Shown: positions 17,166-25,866 of the stretch, piece after piece
Position numbering within the stretch: position 1 is the stretch's first letter
Layout of the letters: each line of letters begins with the position of its first letter
Program-made: the position numbers and the translations under genes
Assembly (NCBI GenBank): GCA_020633335.1
Contig: JACKDU010000006.1
Coordinates: 372,001-436,000 of the forward strand
Direction of reading: 5' to 3'
DNA from: Myxococcales bacterium
GTDB taxonomy: Bacteria; Myxococcota_A; Polyangia; Nannocystales; Nannocystaceae
DNA length: 64,000 nucleotides
Notes under the pieces: generated by a model
Seen by the model: the letters and a program-made list of their open reading frames with translations, nothing else
Told to the model about the DNA's origin: nothing
Databases searched by the model: none

Positions 17166-17948
17166 ATGATGCGCCGACTCGTCCTCAGCGCGCCGTTGAT
17201 CCTTGGGTGCTCCGCGGGGTCGTCGGCGGTCCCTTCGGCGGACAAGGGCGTCGGCGTCGAGCCGGCGGTCCACGCGGTGACGGGGCCGGCGACGCCCGAG
17301 CCCGAGGTGGCGACGACCGGGGCCGCGGACGGGGCGAAGCCCGACGCGGTGGCGGCCGCTGGGGGGGCAGCGACGGGGTTGGCGACGCCCGAGGATGGCG
17401 ACGAGGAGGCGGATGAGGTGACGGCGGAGAGCGAGGGGGCGGAGGAAGGTGCGGCGTCGCCCGAGGGGGGCGCGGCGCTCGTCCGTGAGCTCGAGTCGCG
17501 GCTCCCTGATGTCGAGGTCGCTTGCTCGCGCAAGAAGTCGATCCCCTGCGAGGCCAGCGGCGACCTCGACGGTGACGGGCTCGGTGATCGGGTGGTCCGC
17601 GTGAAGGTGCGCGGGGGCAAGGCGATCGGCCTGGCGATCCTCTGGGGGAAGGGGGGGGCGGAGCTCCTCGGGGCCGGTCGCAAGGAGCGATGGACGGTCC
17701 ACGTCGACGACGAGACCCAGCGCGAGGCGATGCCGAGGAGCCTCGACTTCCTCGAGCGCTGGGCGATCTGGCCGGCCTACGGCCCCGAGGGCCGCCGTCG
17801 TGGCTTCCGCGGGCAGCTCATGCGACGCCCCCATGACTTCCCGGCGCCCAAGGTGATCGGCGACGGGATCCTGATCGACGGCGGTGACTCGGCCGCGGTC
17901 GCCTACTACGACGGCGCGGCGTGGCGCCTGATCTACCTCGGCTTCTGA
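17166..17948 (+). CDS. Putative lipoprotein with acidic linker, inside the inverted-repeat cassette
   Basis: 260 residues. The N-terminus MMRRLVLSAPLILGCSAG has a plausible lipobox (ILGC). About 90 residues of Ala/Glu/Gly/Pro-rich linker follow, with repeated 'ATPE' units, then a domain of about 130 residues. It begins with CSRKKSIPCEASGDLDGDGLGDRVVRVKVRGG, where DLDGDGLGD is an EF-hand-like calcium loop. It continues through ILWGKGGAELLGAG to a YYDGAAWRLIYLGF end. This pattern resembles FG-GAP/VCBS-like or bacterial calcium-loop beta domains on surface proteins. The function is unknown. The gene and its neighbour lie between the two 186-bp inverted repeats. Confidence 0.72.
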   Translation: MMRRLVLSAPLILGCSAGSSAVPSADKGVGVEPAVHAVTGPATPEPEVATTGAADGAKPDAVAAAGGAATGLATPEDGDEEADEVTAESEGAEEGAASPEGGAALVRELESRLPDVEVACSRKKSIPCEASGDLDGDGLGDRVVRVKVRGGKAIGLAILWGKGGAELLGAGRKERWTVHVDDETQREAMPRSLDFLERWAIWPAYGPEGRRRGFRGQLMRRPHDFPAPKVIGDGILIDGGDSAAVAYYDGAAWRLIYLGF

Positions 17949-17957
17949 GCGCGACCG

Positions 17958-18380
17958 ATGACCGACCAGACCCTCCCCCCGCCGACCTCACCGGCGGTCG
18001 CCGCCCTCCGCGACCACGCCCTCGCGTACCCCGAGGCGACCGAGCACTTCCCCTGGGGCGAGCGCGCGATCAAGGTCCGCGGCAAGGTCTTCGTCTTCCT
18101 CAGCGAGCACGGCGGCGGCCTCCACCTCTCGGCCAAGCTCCCCCAGAGCCACGAGGCCGCGCTCCTCCTCCCCTTCGCCGCCCCCACCGGCTACGGCCTC
18201 GGCCGCAGCGGCTGGGTCTCGGCCCGCTTCGAAGGCGACGAGTCGCCCCCAGTCGAGCTCCTCTGCGCGTGGATCGACGAGAGCTACCGCGCGATCGCCC
18301 CCCGCAAGGTCGTCGCCGCCCTGGCCGAAGGGACAGGCTCCACGCCCACGAAGAAGCCCCGCGCAAAGCCGCGCACATGA
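17958..18380 (+). CDS. MmcQ/YjbR family protein
   Basis: 140 residues beginning MTDQTLPPPTSPAVAALRDHAL. It contains YPEATEHFPWGERAIKVRGKVFVFL and a central SAKLPQSHEAALLLPFAAP, then GRSGWVSARF and SYRAIAPRKVVAAL, the pattern of the MmcQ/YjbR family with a CyaY-like fold. Members are often called DNA-binding, but their biochemical role is not established. The basic Pro/Lys/Arg tail (KKPRAKPRT) is unusual. The stop codon lies inside the first unit of a 90-bp tandem repeat, so the very end of the gene may have been remodelled by the repeat. Confidence 0.85.
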   Translation: MTDQTLPPPTSPAVAALRDHALAYPEATEHFPWGERAIKVRGKVFVFLSEHGGGLHLSAKLPQSHEAALLLPFAAPTGYGLGRSGWVSARFEGDESPPVELLCAWIDESYRAIAPRKVVAALAEGTGSTPTKKPRAKPRT

Positions 18381-18582
18381 CTCAAGCCCAAGCAGAACGC
18401 TGAGCCCCGCGACCACGCTCGCACAAGACCACCAAGGCGCCCCATCCGGCCGACGAACCCCGCACCTGACTCAAGCCCCAAGCAGAACGCTGAGCCCCGC
18501 GACCACGCTCGCACGAGACCACCAAGGCGCCCCGTCCCGCCGACGAACCCCGCACCTGACTCAAGCCCAAGAGGCAGGCTGA
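18372..18582 (+). repeat. 90-bp tandem direct repeat, about 2.3 copies
   Basis: Units start at 18372, 18461 and 18551 (the third is cut short). Each opens CGCACmTGACTCAAGCCC and runs through AGCAGAACGCTGAGCCCCGC to CGACGAACCC. The copies differ at only a few bases. The first unit includes the stop codon of the MmcQ/YjbR gene, so the array looks like a duplication of that gene's tail region. No open reading frame of interest. With the element that follows, this accounts for the 400-base gap up to 18783. Confidence 0.85.
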
Positions 18583-18761
18583 CTTCGCTGGTGAGCGAGG
18601 ACCAGGGGCCCTCGAGAGCGAGTCGCGCAGGGCGTTCGTCGACGAAGTCGACGGACGACCGAGCACCTGTGTGAGCGACGAGGGCCCCTGGTCCTCGCGC
18701 CCCGCATCAGCCTCCGCACACCAACCTCGCGGCCCCCAAAGTCCGCGCCCCCCAGCGAAGT
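18576..18761 (-). repeat. 186-bp inverted-repeat element, right copy
   Basis: Reverse-complement partner of 16871-17056, with an identical 90-bp core (18602-18691). It starts where the tandem repeat ends and stops 21 bases before the stop of the HhH barrel gene. Together the two copies bracket 1,519 bases. Confidence 0.9.
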
Positions 18762-18782
18762 CTCTCTCCCTCGCCTGCCCCC

Positions 18783-21038
18783 CTAAAAGCGCCCCTCAAG
18801 CTCCAGAAAGACCCGATTCTCCGGCGAAGGGATCCGCGCCTGCGTCGACGCCCGCGCGTCGAGCCAAGCGTACACGTCGTAGCGCACCTGCACGAGGAAG
18901 AGCTTCTTGAAGAGGTACCCCGCGCTCAAGTACGTCCAGAGCGACTGCTCGAGGTAGGTGTTGTCGCTGATGTCCTGGAAGAGGTAGCGCATCCGCAGCC
19001 GCAGCCGCATCGGATCGAGCGGCCGGGCGTTGACGGTGATCCACGCCTGCGAGTCCTGGCGGAATTTCCCGGTGTAGCGCGAGTCGTCGATGAAGCGGTG
19101 CTGGTAGCGCGGCGTGATCGTCACCCGCTTGTGGGCGACGATCTTCGCGAGGACGTTGATCCGGAGCTGCGAGCCCCGGCAGCGCGGCGGCTCGGTGTCC
19201 TCCGTGCCGGGGAGCGGGATGTCCTCGATGTCGTCGTCGCCCGAGACCAGCGACGAGTAGGTCGGGTCGCCGCCGAAGCACTCGCCGCGGCCGCCGACCT
19301 TGAGGTCCTTGTCCTGGTACTGCAGCCAGATCCCCGGGATGATCCGCTTCGAGACCTGCGCGTCCGAGCGCAGGTAGTAGATCATCTGCGGGGTGCGATC
19401 GCTCGGCGAGACCCAGAAGTTGAGGTAGGTGCGGACGTTGACCTTCTTGCGGAGGCGCGCCTGGTAGAGGAGGCGGGCGCCGGCCTCGTCGCGCGCCCGG
19501 GTGCCCTCGTAGATGTCCGGCGACGAGAGCGGGCGGGCGTAGGGGTTGGAGTAGTTGGTGTCGTAGTAGCGGACGATCGTCTCGACCTGGTGGGCGTTCT
19601 TGTCGCCCCAGGTCGCGGTGTGGCGGGCGAGCGCCGCGAAGCCGCCGCCGCCGGCGTCGGGGGTGACCTTGCGCATCGAGTCGAAGGAGCGGGTGACCTC
19701 GACGCCGAGGTCGGACCAGCGGTAGCCCCAGGCGCCGTCGACCCCGACCGCGCCGAAGGGGCCGCCGTAGGGCGTGCGGTCCCACTCCTGGAAGTCGAGG
19801 TTCGCGCCCTCGACCAGCCACTTGATGTCGGTGCCGTAGCCGGTGACGCCGACGTGCGAGCGCCGGTTGATGAAGTAGGTCGCGTTGCCGCCGCCGATCG
19901 CCTCGCGGTACATCCGCGGCAGGGTCGCGTAGGAGAGCTCGGAGGTCGGCGCGAGGAGGTCGTCCTGGCGCTTGTAGACGTCGAGGGCGGCGCAGGCCGG
20001 GTCGTCGTCGTTGCGCGGGTCGTCGCAGCGATCGGCGTTGTAGAGCCGGTACTGGTAGATGTTCTTGTTCTGGTAGGAGAACCAGCCGTAGGCCTGCATC
20101 CAGCCGACCGGGAGATCGGCGCGCTTGAGGCCGATCGCGGCGCCCTGGAGGGTCTGCTGCCAGCGGAAGTCCGGGGTGATGTAGGTGTTGCCGATGTCGC
20201 CGGCGCAGGGCGTGCCGTCGAGCTCGCCGGTCGACTCCCGGCAGGCGCCGGTCAGGTCGACCCGCCGCGGGTAGATGTACTGATCGCGGTAGAAGCCGTT
20301 CGGCGTGTAGTTGCGGGTGTTGTCGAAGGTGAGGCGCTGGCCGAAGCCGATCCGGTAGGTGCCGGCGATGATCCCCCAGCGCTCGGTGTCCCACATCGCG
20401 TAGATCTTCGGGAGGTGGGCCTGGGGCGTCGGCGCGTTGGCCGAGAGCGCCTGCCGCTGGGGATCCCAGCGGACGTCGGTCGGCTGGAGGCGGCCGAGGA
20501 CCCCGGCGAAGCCGAGGCTGAGGTGGCGCGCGGTGTTGATCTGGCCGTCGAGCGCCATCGGCGGGACCATCCGGTCCTTCTGCGACCAGGCGGTGCGGTA
20601 GCGGATCCGGCCGCTGGTCGAGCGGAGCTTGCGGCCGGACTCCGAGACCACGAGGAAGGCGGCGATCGACGCCAGGGTCTTCTGATCGAGGACGCCGGCG
20701 ATCACCAGGGTCGCCGGGTCGGCGATGTAGCCGACCTCCTTGCGGAAGCCGAGGATCGCGTCGACGTCGTCGTAGGAGAGGTTGGGGAGGGTGTAGAGGT
20801 CGTCGCGGGTCGCCTCGTTGAGATCGACGCCGCGGCGCATGAGCTCGACCAGGGTCTCGTAGGTCTCGCCGGAGATGTCGCCGGCGTTGTTGAGGTCCTG
20901 GAGGTCCTCCTCGTCGTCGACGTCGATGAAGGTCTCGTAGGGGGCGGCAGCGGCCGTCGCCGGCGCGAAAACGCCCAGGGCGAGGACGGCGGCGGCGAGC
21001 CGGCGGCGGGCCGGGCGGAGGATCGAGGCCTTGGTCAT
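18783..21038 (-). CDS. Exported helix-hairpin-helix protein with outer-membrane beta-barrel
   Basis: 751 residues. A signal peptide (AAAVLALGVFAPATAAAA) precedes a periplasmic region with ComEA-type helix-hairpin-helix repeats: DLQDLNNAGDISGETYETLVEL, then GVDLNEATRDDLYTLPNLSYDDVDAILGFRKEVGYI (about residues 45-130). From about residue 165 to the end it alternates polar and aromatic residues in long beta strands (YRIGFGQRLTFDNTRNY, YFINRRSHVGVTGYG) and finishes LELEGRF, as outer-membrane barrels do. HhH motifs bind DNA without sequence preference, so the protein could present or pull DNA at the outer membrane. It is the last gene of an operon with two nucleases and two lamin-tail proteins. 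The combination in one protein is not one I know as characterised. Confidence 0.82.
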   Translation of the reverse strand: MTKASILRPARRRLAAAVLALGVFAPATAAAAPYETFIDVDDEEDLQDLNNAGDISGETYETLVELMRRGVDLNEATRDDLYTLPNLSYDDVDAILGFRKEVGYIADPATLVIAGVLDQKTLASIAAFLVVSESGRKLRSTSGRIRYRTAWSQKDRMVPPMALDGQINTARHLSLGFAGVLGRLQPTDVRWDPQRQALSANAPTPQAHLPKIYAMWDTERWGIIAGTYRIGFGQRLTFDNTRNYTPNGFYRDQYIYPRRVDLTGACRESTGELDGTPCAGDIGNTYITPDFRWQQTLQGAAIGLKRADLPVGWMQAYGWFSYQNKNIYQYRLYNADRCDDPRNDDDPACAALDVYKRQDDLLAPTSELSYATLPRMYREAIGGGNATYFINRRSHVGVTGYGTDIKWLVEGANLDFQEWDRTPYGGPFGAVGVDGAWGYRWSDLGVEVTRSFDSMRKVTPDAGGGGFAALARHTATWGDKNAHQVETIVRYYDTNYSNPYARPLSSPDIYEGTRARDEAGARLLYQARLRKKVNVRTYLNFWVSPSDRTPQMIYYLRSDAQVSKRIIPGIWLQYQDKDLKVGGRGECFGGDPTYSSLVSGDDDIEDIPLPGTEDTEPPRCRGSQLRINVLAKIVAHKRVTITPRYQHRFIDDSRYTGKFRQDSQAWITVNARPLDPMRLRLRMRYLFQDISDNTYLEQSLWTYLSAGYLFKKLFLVQVRYDVYAWLDARASTQARIPSPENRVFLELEGRF

Positions 21039-21109
21039 GGGGGGCGAGCGGGAGCGGGAGCGGGGGCGGGGAGCGATCTGTCCGAGCGGTCAGGTTCGCG
21101 GGAGCGGGC

Positions 21110-21631
21110 TCAGTGGACGCAGGTGGGGATCGAGCAGGCGCCCCAGAGGCCGGCGCCGAGGGTCTGCGCCTCGTACTCGAGGGAGCGGAACTCGGCGACC
21201 CGGTCGTCGCCGTTGGGCGGGATGTGGTAGACGCAGGCGTAGCCCCGGCGGACCAGCGCCCGGTTGATCTCCCCCTCCTCGGTGCGGACGTAGGCGAGGA
21301 GGCGGCCGTAGATGTCCGTGCACTCGGCGTCGTACTCGAGGTCGACGACCTCGCCCTCGACCAGCGAGCGGTTGAGCTCGGCCGCCTCGTGGCCGAAGCA
21401 GTCGAGCTTGCCCTGGGTGCTCTCGGGGGTGTCGATCATCAGGTAGCGGACCCGCTCCCCGCCCTCGAGCTCGACGGTGTCGCCGTCGATCACCCGGGCG
21501 ACCCGCGCCCGGGTCGGGCCGCAGGGGTCGGCGCCGCCCGAGCTCGTCGCCTCGCCGCCCTCGTCGCAGGCGAGGGCGAGGGCGAGGGCGAGGGCGAGGG
21601 CCGGGGCGGTGGCGCGCTGCGCTAGCCGCAT
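21110..21631 (-). CDS. Exported thermonuclease (staphylococcal-nuclease-like) protein
   Basis: 173 residues from ATG 21631, which overlaps the end of the upstream gene by 10 bases. A signal peptide built from repeated Ala-Leu ends in ALAC, a possible lipid anchor. The SNase fold is clear: ARVIDGDTVELEGGERVRYLMIDTPES (calcium-binding Asp and catalytic Arg region), then DAECTDIYGRLLAYV and INRALVRRGYACVYH. Family members cut DNA and RNA with calcium. Catalytic residues look intact (Asp in DGDTV, Arg before the YLMIDTPE strand, Glu in DTPE, Arg in YGRLLAYV). It is one of two nucleases in the operon, and this one is envelope-located. A (CGAGGG)5 microsatellite encodes the signal peptide core. Confidence 0.85.
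   Translation of the reverse strand: MRLAQRATAPALALALALALACDEGGEATSSGGADPCGPTRARVARVIDGDTVELEGGERVRYLMIDTPESTQGKLDCFGHEAAELNRSLVEGEVVDLEYDAECTDIYGRLLAYVRTEEGEINRALVRRGYACVYHIPPNGDDRVAEFRSLEYEAQTLGAGLWGACSIPTCVH
21571..21600. repeat. Hexanucleotide microsatellite in the thermonuclease signal peptide
   Basis: Five perfect CGAGGG units. A change in copy number would add or remove Ala-Leu pairs without shifting frame, altering the length of the hydrophobic core. Confidence 0.9.
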
Positions 21632-24489
21632 ACCAGGTTCATCTCCTTCGGCGTCCCGAGGTCGCCGTCGCCGTAGGGCTGGGTGGCGACGCACCAGGGG
21701 ATCGCGTCGGCGTTGTCGTTGAGGCTGGCGTCGTAGGAGCCGGGGTCGAGCGCGGTCGTCTTGCCGGCCGCCTGGGTCTTCGCGTAGGTGACGGTGTCGA
21801 CGATCACGTTGCCGACGCCGATCGCCACGCCGCCGCTCGAGTTGGTCAGCGACCAGCCGAAGGTGTGATCGACCGGCGGGAGGCCGCCGTTGAGGAGCGT
21901 GTCGGTCTCGTGGGCGAAGAGGATGCGATCGCCGGGCATCACGGCCAGGCAATTCTCGTCGACCAGGGCCGGCGCGTTGGCGAGGAGGTCGGAGGTCTTG
22001 GCGCTCTTGAGGCCGTTGAGGTCGACCGCCTTGGTCGCCACCACCTCGAACCACTCGCCGGCGGTGTCGCTGACCACCTTGGGATCGGCGAGGAACTCCG
22101 AGATCACGAGGTCGCCGACGTCGGCCGGGACGATCGCCCGCGGCACCCCGTTGTCGAGGCACTGGTTGTCGGGCGGCATCATCCCGCACATCGGGTTGGC
22201 CATCCCCGGGGTGCCGAGGTCGCCGAGGCCGTAGGGGTCGACGGCCTGGCACCAGTCGACCATGTTGGGGTCGAGGCTGGCGGCGACGCCCGAGGTCGAG
22301 GACGGGTAGTCGACCTCGGTGATCACCATGTCATTGATCCCCGCGAAGATCCCGCCGGTGCTGTTGACCAGGCTGAAGCCGAAGGTGAAGTCGACCTGCG
22401 GGAGCCCGCCGTTGACCATCGGGTCGTCGGAGTGGGCGAAGACGATGTAGGAGCCGGCGCTGACCTTGAGGCAGTCGGGCGAGAGGAGGGTCGCCTCGAC
22501 CTTGTCGGGCTGCTTGCCGAGCTGGAGGTTGTTGAGGTCGACGTCGGCGTTGACCAGGATCTCGAACCACTCGCCGCTCGCGTCGGCGACCGCCTTCGGG
22601 TCCGGCATGTACTCGGTGATCACGAGGTCGCCGGGGCCCGGGGCGACCGGCGCCCGCATGTTGCCGCCGTCGTTGCAGAGGTTGGGATCGACGATCATGC
22701 AGGAGCCGTTGACCGCCCCCGGGGTGCCGTGATCGCCGGCGCCGTAGACCTCCGCGTCGTCGGCGTCGCACCAGTTCATCGGATCGTCGTTGGCCAGCGG
22801 GTTGAGCTGGCTGGGATCGAGGCGGTGGGTGTAGCCGGCCTTCGACGCGCCGTAGGAGGTCTCGTCGAGGAGGTCGCCCGGGGTCACGTCGTCGGGGCCG
22901 GGGAGGGCGATCCAGAGGGGGCCGCCGCTGTTGGTCAGCGAGAAGCCGAGCGGGTAGGTCGGCTCCGGGAGCCCGCCGTTGGCGGCGGTGTCGCTGTTGC
23001 GGGCGAGGACGATGTAGGAGCCGGCGGCGACGCTCATGCAGGTCGGATCGTCGGAGCCGAGGATCTGCAGGACGCTGCCGGGATCCTTGCCGAGGGTGAG
23101 GCGGTTGAGGTCGACGTCGGCGCCGACGTAGAGCTCGATCCACTCGCCGTCCTCGTCGGGGACCGCCGCGGGATCGGGGAGGATCTCGGTGATCACCAGG
23201 TCACCGGTCATCGGGAACTTGATGTCGCGCCACTCGCCGTTCTCCTGGCACTGATCCTCGGGCGGCGGCTGCGGGCAGGCCGGGTTGTCGCCGCCCGGGG
23301 TGCCGAGGTCGCCGTCGCCGTAGGGGTCGACCGCCGGGCACCAGGCGTTCGGATCGTCGTTGGCGTCGGCGCTCAGGAAGGCCGGGTCGAGCGACGAGGC
23401 GGCGCCGTCCGAGGTGCTCGCGTAGGTGATCGCGTCGATCACGTCGCCGCCGGCGCTGCCGACGAAGAGCCCGCTGCCGCTGTTCGAAAGCGAGAAGGAG
23501 AGGACGTGGTCGACCTGCGGGATCCCGCCGTTGATCCCGCCGTCGAGCTTGCGGGCGAAGACCACCTTGTCGCCCTCGGAGACCGGCAGGCAGGTCGGGA
23601 AGTCGGCGGCCGCGAGGCTCTGGAGGACGTCGCCGGGCGTCTTGCCGAGGGTGAGCCCGTTGAGGTCGACGCTCGCGGTCGCGGTGATCTCGAGCCACTC
23701 GCCGTCGGCGTCGTCGACGACCTTGGGGTTCGCGTGGAACTCGGAGAGCACGAGGTCGCCGGCGCCCGCCGGGTTGATCGGCCGCAGGAGGTCGCCGTCC
23801 CAGCACTGGCCCTCGGGGGGCGGCGGCGGCGGGCACACCGAGTTGGGCGCCCGCGGGGTGCCGAACTCCTTGTTCATCTGGTCGTAGACCTCCGGGGCGA
23901 GGCACCAGTTGTTCTGATCGTCGTTGGCGGTCGCGTCCGGGCTCAGCTTGCCGGTGAAGGTGCGGGAGTAGCCCTGCTTGACGTCGGAGAAGAGCGCGTC
24001 GTCGACCAGGACGTCGCCGCAGACCACCTGGATCAGGCCGGCGGTGTTGTTCATGCTCCCGAGGTCGCTGGCGTAGCCGTAGTCGACGTGGCTCGGCAGC
24101 GCCTCCGGCAGGACGTCGCCGAAGGTCATGTACTGCCCGGGGGCGATGTCGACCGCGACGCTGATCGTGTGCGACTTGAGGCTGTCGCCGTTGGCCTTGG
24201 AGATCGCCAGGACGACCCCCTGGAGGTTCACCGAGGTGTCGCCCGGGTTGTAGATCTCGAACCACTCGCGGCCGTCGTCGGCGCCCTGGGGATCGGCCAT
24301 GATCTCGGTGATCACGAGGTCGCCGGCGCCGAGGTTGGCCTCGCAGCCCATCGTCTGGCTCGAGGTGTCGCTCTCGGAGGTCGTGTCGTCGCCGTTGCAG
24401 GCGGCGAGGGCGACGAGCGCGAGGCTTGCGAGCGGGGCGACGCCGAGGCGACGGGCGAGGGGGCGGGGCGGAGGCGGTGCGATGGACAT
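21622..24489 (-). CDS. Lipoprotein with five lamin-tail (LTD) domains
   Basis: 955 residues. The signal peptide ends in a good lipobox (LAAC). A short acidic linker is followed by five repeats of about 180-190 residues. Each opens with a lamin-tail signature: GDLVITEIMADPQG/REWFEIYN, GDLVLSEFHANPKV/GEWLEI, GDLVITEILPDPAA/GEWIELY, GDLVITEYMPDPKA/GEWFEIL and GDLVISEFLADPKV/GEWFEVV. Each repeat contains several Cys, likely forming disulfides, and a 'NDxxxWC' segment followed by GDLGTPG. LTD domains are immunoglobulin-like and in bacteria are often found with secreted nucleases; they may bind nucleic acid or the surface. The protein is probably an outer-membrane-anchored scaffold for the nucleases encoded either side of it. 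Its exact binding partner is inferred, not shown. Confidence 0.9.
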   Translation of the reverse strand: MSIAPPPPRPLARRLGVAPLASLALVALAACNGDDTTSESDTSSQTMGCEANLGAGDLVITEIMADPQGADDGREWFEIYNPGDTSVNLQGVVLAISKANGDSLKSHTISVAVDIAPGQYMTFGDVLPEALPSHVDYGYASDLGSMNNTAGLIQVVCGDVLVDDALFSDVKQGYSRTFTGKLSPDATANDDQNNWCLAPEVYDQMNKEFGTPRAPNSVCPPPPPPEGQCWDGDLLRPINPAGAGDLVLSEFHANPKVVDDADGEWLEITATASVDLNGLTLGKTPGDVLQSLAAADFPTCLPVSEGDKVVFARKLDGGINGGIPQVDHVLSFSLSNSGSGLFVGSAGGDVIDAITYASTSDGAASSLDPAFLSADANDDPNAWCPAVDPYGDGDLGTPGGDNPACPQPPPEDQCQENGEWRDIKFPMTGDLVITEILPDPAAVPDEDGEWIELYVGADVDLNRLTLGKDPGSVLQILGSDDPTCMSVAAGSYIVLARNSDTAANGGLPEPTYPLGFSLTNSGGPLWIALPGPDDVTPGDLLDETSYGASKAGYTHRLDPSQLNPLANDDPMNWCDADDAEVYGAGDHGTPGAVNGSCMIVDPNLCNDGGNMRAPVAPGPGDLVITEYMPDPKAVADASGEWFEILVNADVDLNNLQLGKQPDKVEATLLSPDCLKVSAGSYIVFAHSDDPMVNGGLPQVDFTFGFSLVNSTGGIFAGINDMVITEVDYPSSTSGVAASLDPNMVDWCQAVDPYGLGDLGTPGMANPMCGMMPPDNQCLDNGVPRAIVPADVGDLVISEFLADPKVVSDTAGEWFEVVATKAVDLNGLKSAKTSDLLANAPALVDENCLAVMPGDRILFAHETDTLLNGGLPPVDHTFGWSLTNSSGGVAIGVGNVIVDTVTYAKTQAAGKTTALDPGSYDASLNDNADAIPWCVATQPYGDGDLGTPKEMNLVCG

Positions 24490-24525
24490 AGAGACCTCAA
24501 GGGGGGCCGCACGGCGCGTGCGGCG

Positions 24526-25866
24526 TTAGGTGGGGGCGGCCTCCTGGCGGGGCGAGGGGAGGGGGCGGAGCGGGTCGCGTCGGCGGAGCACCGCGAGCGA
24601 GGGCGGCGCCTGTTGACGGGACGAATCGGCGTCGGCGCCGGCCTCGGTCGGCGGCGGGACGCCGGGCTCCGAGAGCGCGTCGGGGGCGTCCTCGGGGCTC
24701 GCGCTCGGATCCTCGGCGGCGGTGTCGGTGTCGGGCGCCTGCTCCTGCGGCGCCTGCTCCTGCGGCGGCTCGGGGCCGATCGCCGCGGCCTCGCGCCCGG
24801 GGCGGACGACCGGCGAGCGCTCGACCTGACCGGGGAGCTTGACCTCGATCTGCAGGTCCTCGCGCTTCTTGTACTTGTTGTACCAGGAGGTCACGACCCC
24901 GCGGATCTTGACGAATTCGCCCTTGGAGGCGGCGATCTGGGTCTCTTCGAAGACCTCGTGGTCGAAGAAGATCACCGGGAAGTCGGAGAACATCCGCCGG
25001 CTCAGGAGCACCTTGGTCGGGCCCTTCTGCGAGTGGCGGATCTCGGCGACCGCGCCGAGGATGATGACCTCGCGACCGACCATCTGGGCGAGGCGCTCGG
25101 GCGCGTCCCAGTTGGTCAGGATGATGTGGTCGTCGCGGCCCTCGGCCTCGGCCTCGAAGGCGGCGATGTAGTCGGCGCGGGCGTTCCACCACTCGAGGCG
25201 GGCGTCGTAGTCGAGGTAGTGCATCTTCGTCGGATCCCAGATCCCGCGGCCGGCCGCCCGCGCCTCCGCCTGGGCGTCGACGAATTCCTGGTGGAAGCGC
25301 CGCGAGTAGCCGTACTTCGTGAAGTAGGGGCTCATGCCGGCGCGCACGCACTCGACGTTGTAGTTGACCCGCTCGCCGCCCTTGTCGGCGAAGACGTAGG
25401 TCAGGAAGCGGCCGAAGCGGCCGCGGACCTCCTTGGGGTGGTCGCGCTCGAGGTCGACGTCGCGGATCCCCTTGAAGAAGTCCTGGGCGAAGTGCTTGGC
25501 GTCCTCGCCGAGCGGGGTCGGGATCTTCACCGGCCCCCGGCTCTTGGCCTCGGCCTCGGCGAGGTAGCGCTCCCAGCCCATCTCGAAGGCCCGGCGCTCC
25601 TTCTCCTTCTTGAAGGTCTCCTCGGTGTCGATCGCCAGGAGGCGGAGGGTCGCGTCGAGGCCGGCGACCTTGACGGTGTCGCCGTCGATCACCTTGAGGA
25701 GCGGGAAGTTGCCGAGGAGGAGGGTGGTCGCCTCCGGGTTGTCGAGGCTCGCCTGCAGGCTCGCGCGGTCGTAGCGGCGGACGGTCAGGCGGTTGGCGCA
25801 GCCGGCGAAGCCGGTGAGGGCGGCGAGGGCGACGATCGCCAGGGCGCGGATAGGTCTCAAGGGCAC
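24526..25866 (-). CDS. Large thermonuclease-domain protein with C-terminal OB-like domain
   Basis: 446 residues from GTG 25866, overlapping the upstream gene by 10 bases. The N-terminus has a signal peptide ending in a Cys (FAGC). An SNase domain spans about residues 55-220: LLKVIDGDTVKVAGLDATLRLLAIDTEET, RFGRFLTYVFADKGGERVNYNVECVRAGMSPYF and the closing EARAAGRGIWDP. Long helical insertions sit between strands. Residues 265-345 resemble an OB-fold nucleic-acid-binding domain (REVIILGAVAEIRHSQKG, VFEETQIAASKGEFVKIRGVVTSWYNKYKKREDLQIEVKLP). The last ~90 residues are a Pro/Glu/Ala-rich disordered tail. A nuclease plus a binding domain fits processing of nucleic acid outside the cytoplasm. The catalytic set looks largely kept, but activity is not proven. 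Confidence 0.85.
   Translation of the reverse strand: MPLRPIRALAIVALAALTGFAGCANRLTVRRYDRASLQASLDNPEATTLLLGNFPLLKVIDGDTVKVAGLDATLRLLAIDTEETFKKEKERRAFEMGWERYLAEAEAKSRGPVKIPTPLGEDAKHFAQDFFKGIRDVDLERDHPKEVRGRFGRFLTYVFADKGGERVNYNVECVRAGMSPYFTKYGYSRRFHQEFVDAQAEARAAGRGIWDPTKMHYLDYDARLEWWNARADYIAAFEAEAEGRDDHIILTNWDAPERLAQMVGREVIILGAVAEIRHSQKGPTKVLLSRRMFSDFPVIFFDHEVFEETQIAASKGEFVKIRGVVTSWYNKYKKREDLQIEVKLPGQVERSPVVRPGREAAAIGPEPPQEQAPQEQAPDTDTAAEDPSASPEDAPDALSEPGVPPPTEAGADADSSRQQAPPSLAVLRRRDPLRPLPSPRQEAAPT

Noticed and set aside
18372..18582. CRISPR-like array
   Set aside because: The unit is 90 bp with no short constant repeat and variable spacer alternation. It is a plain tandem duplication.
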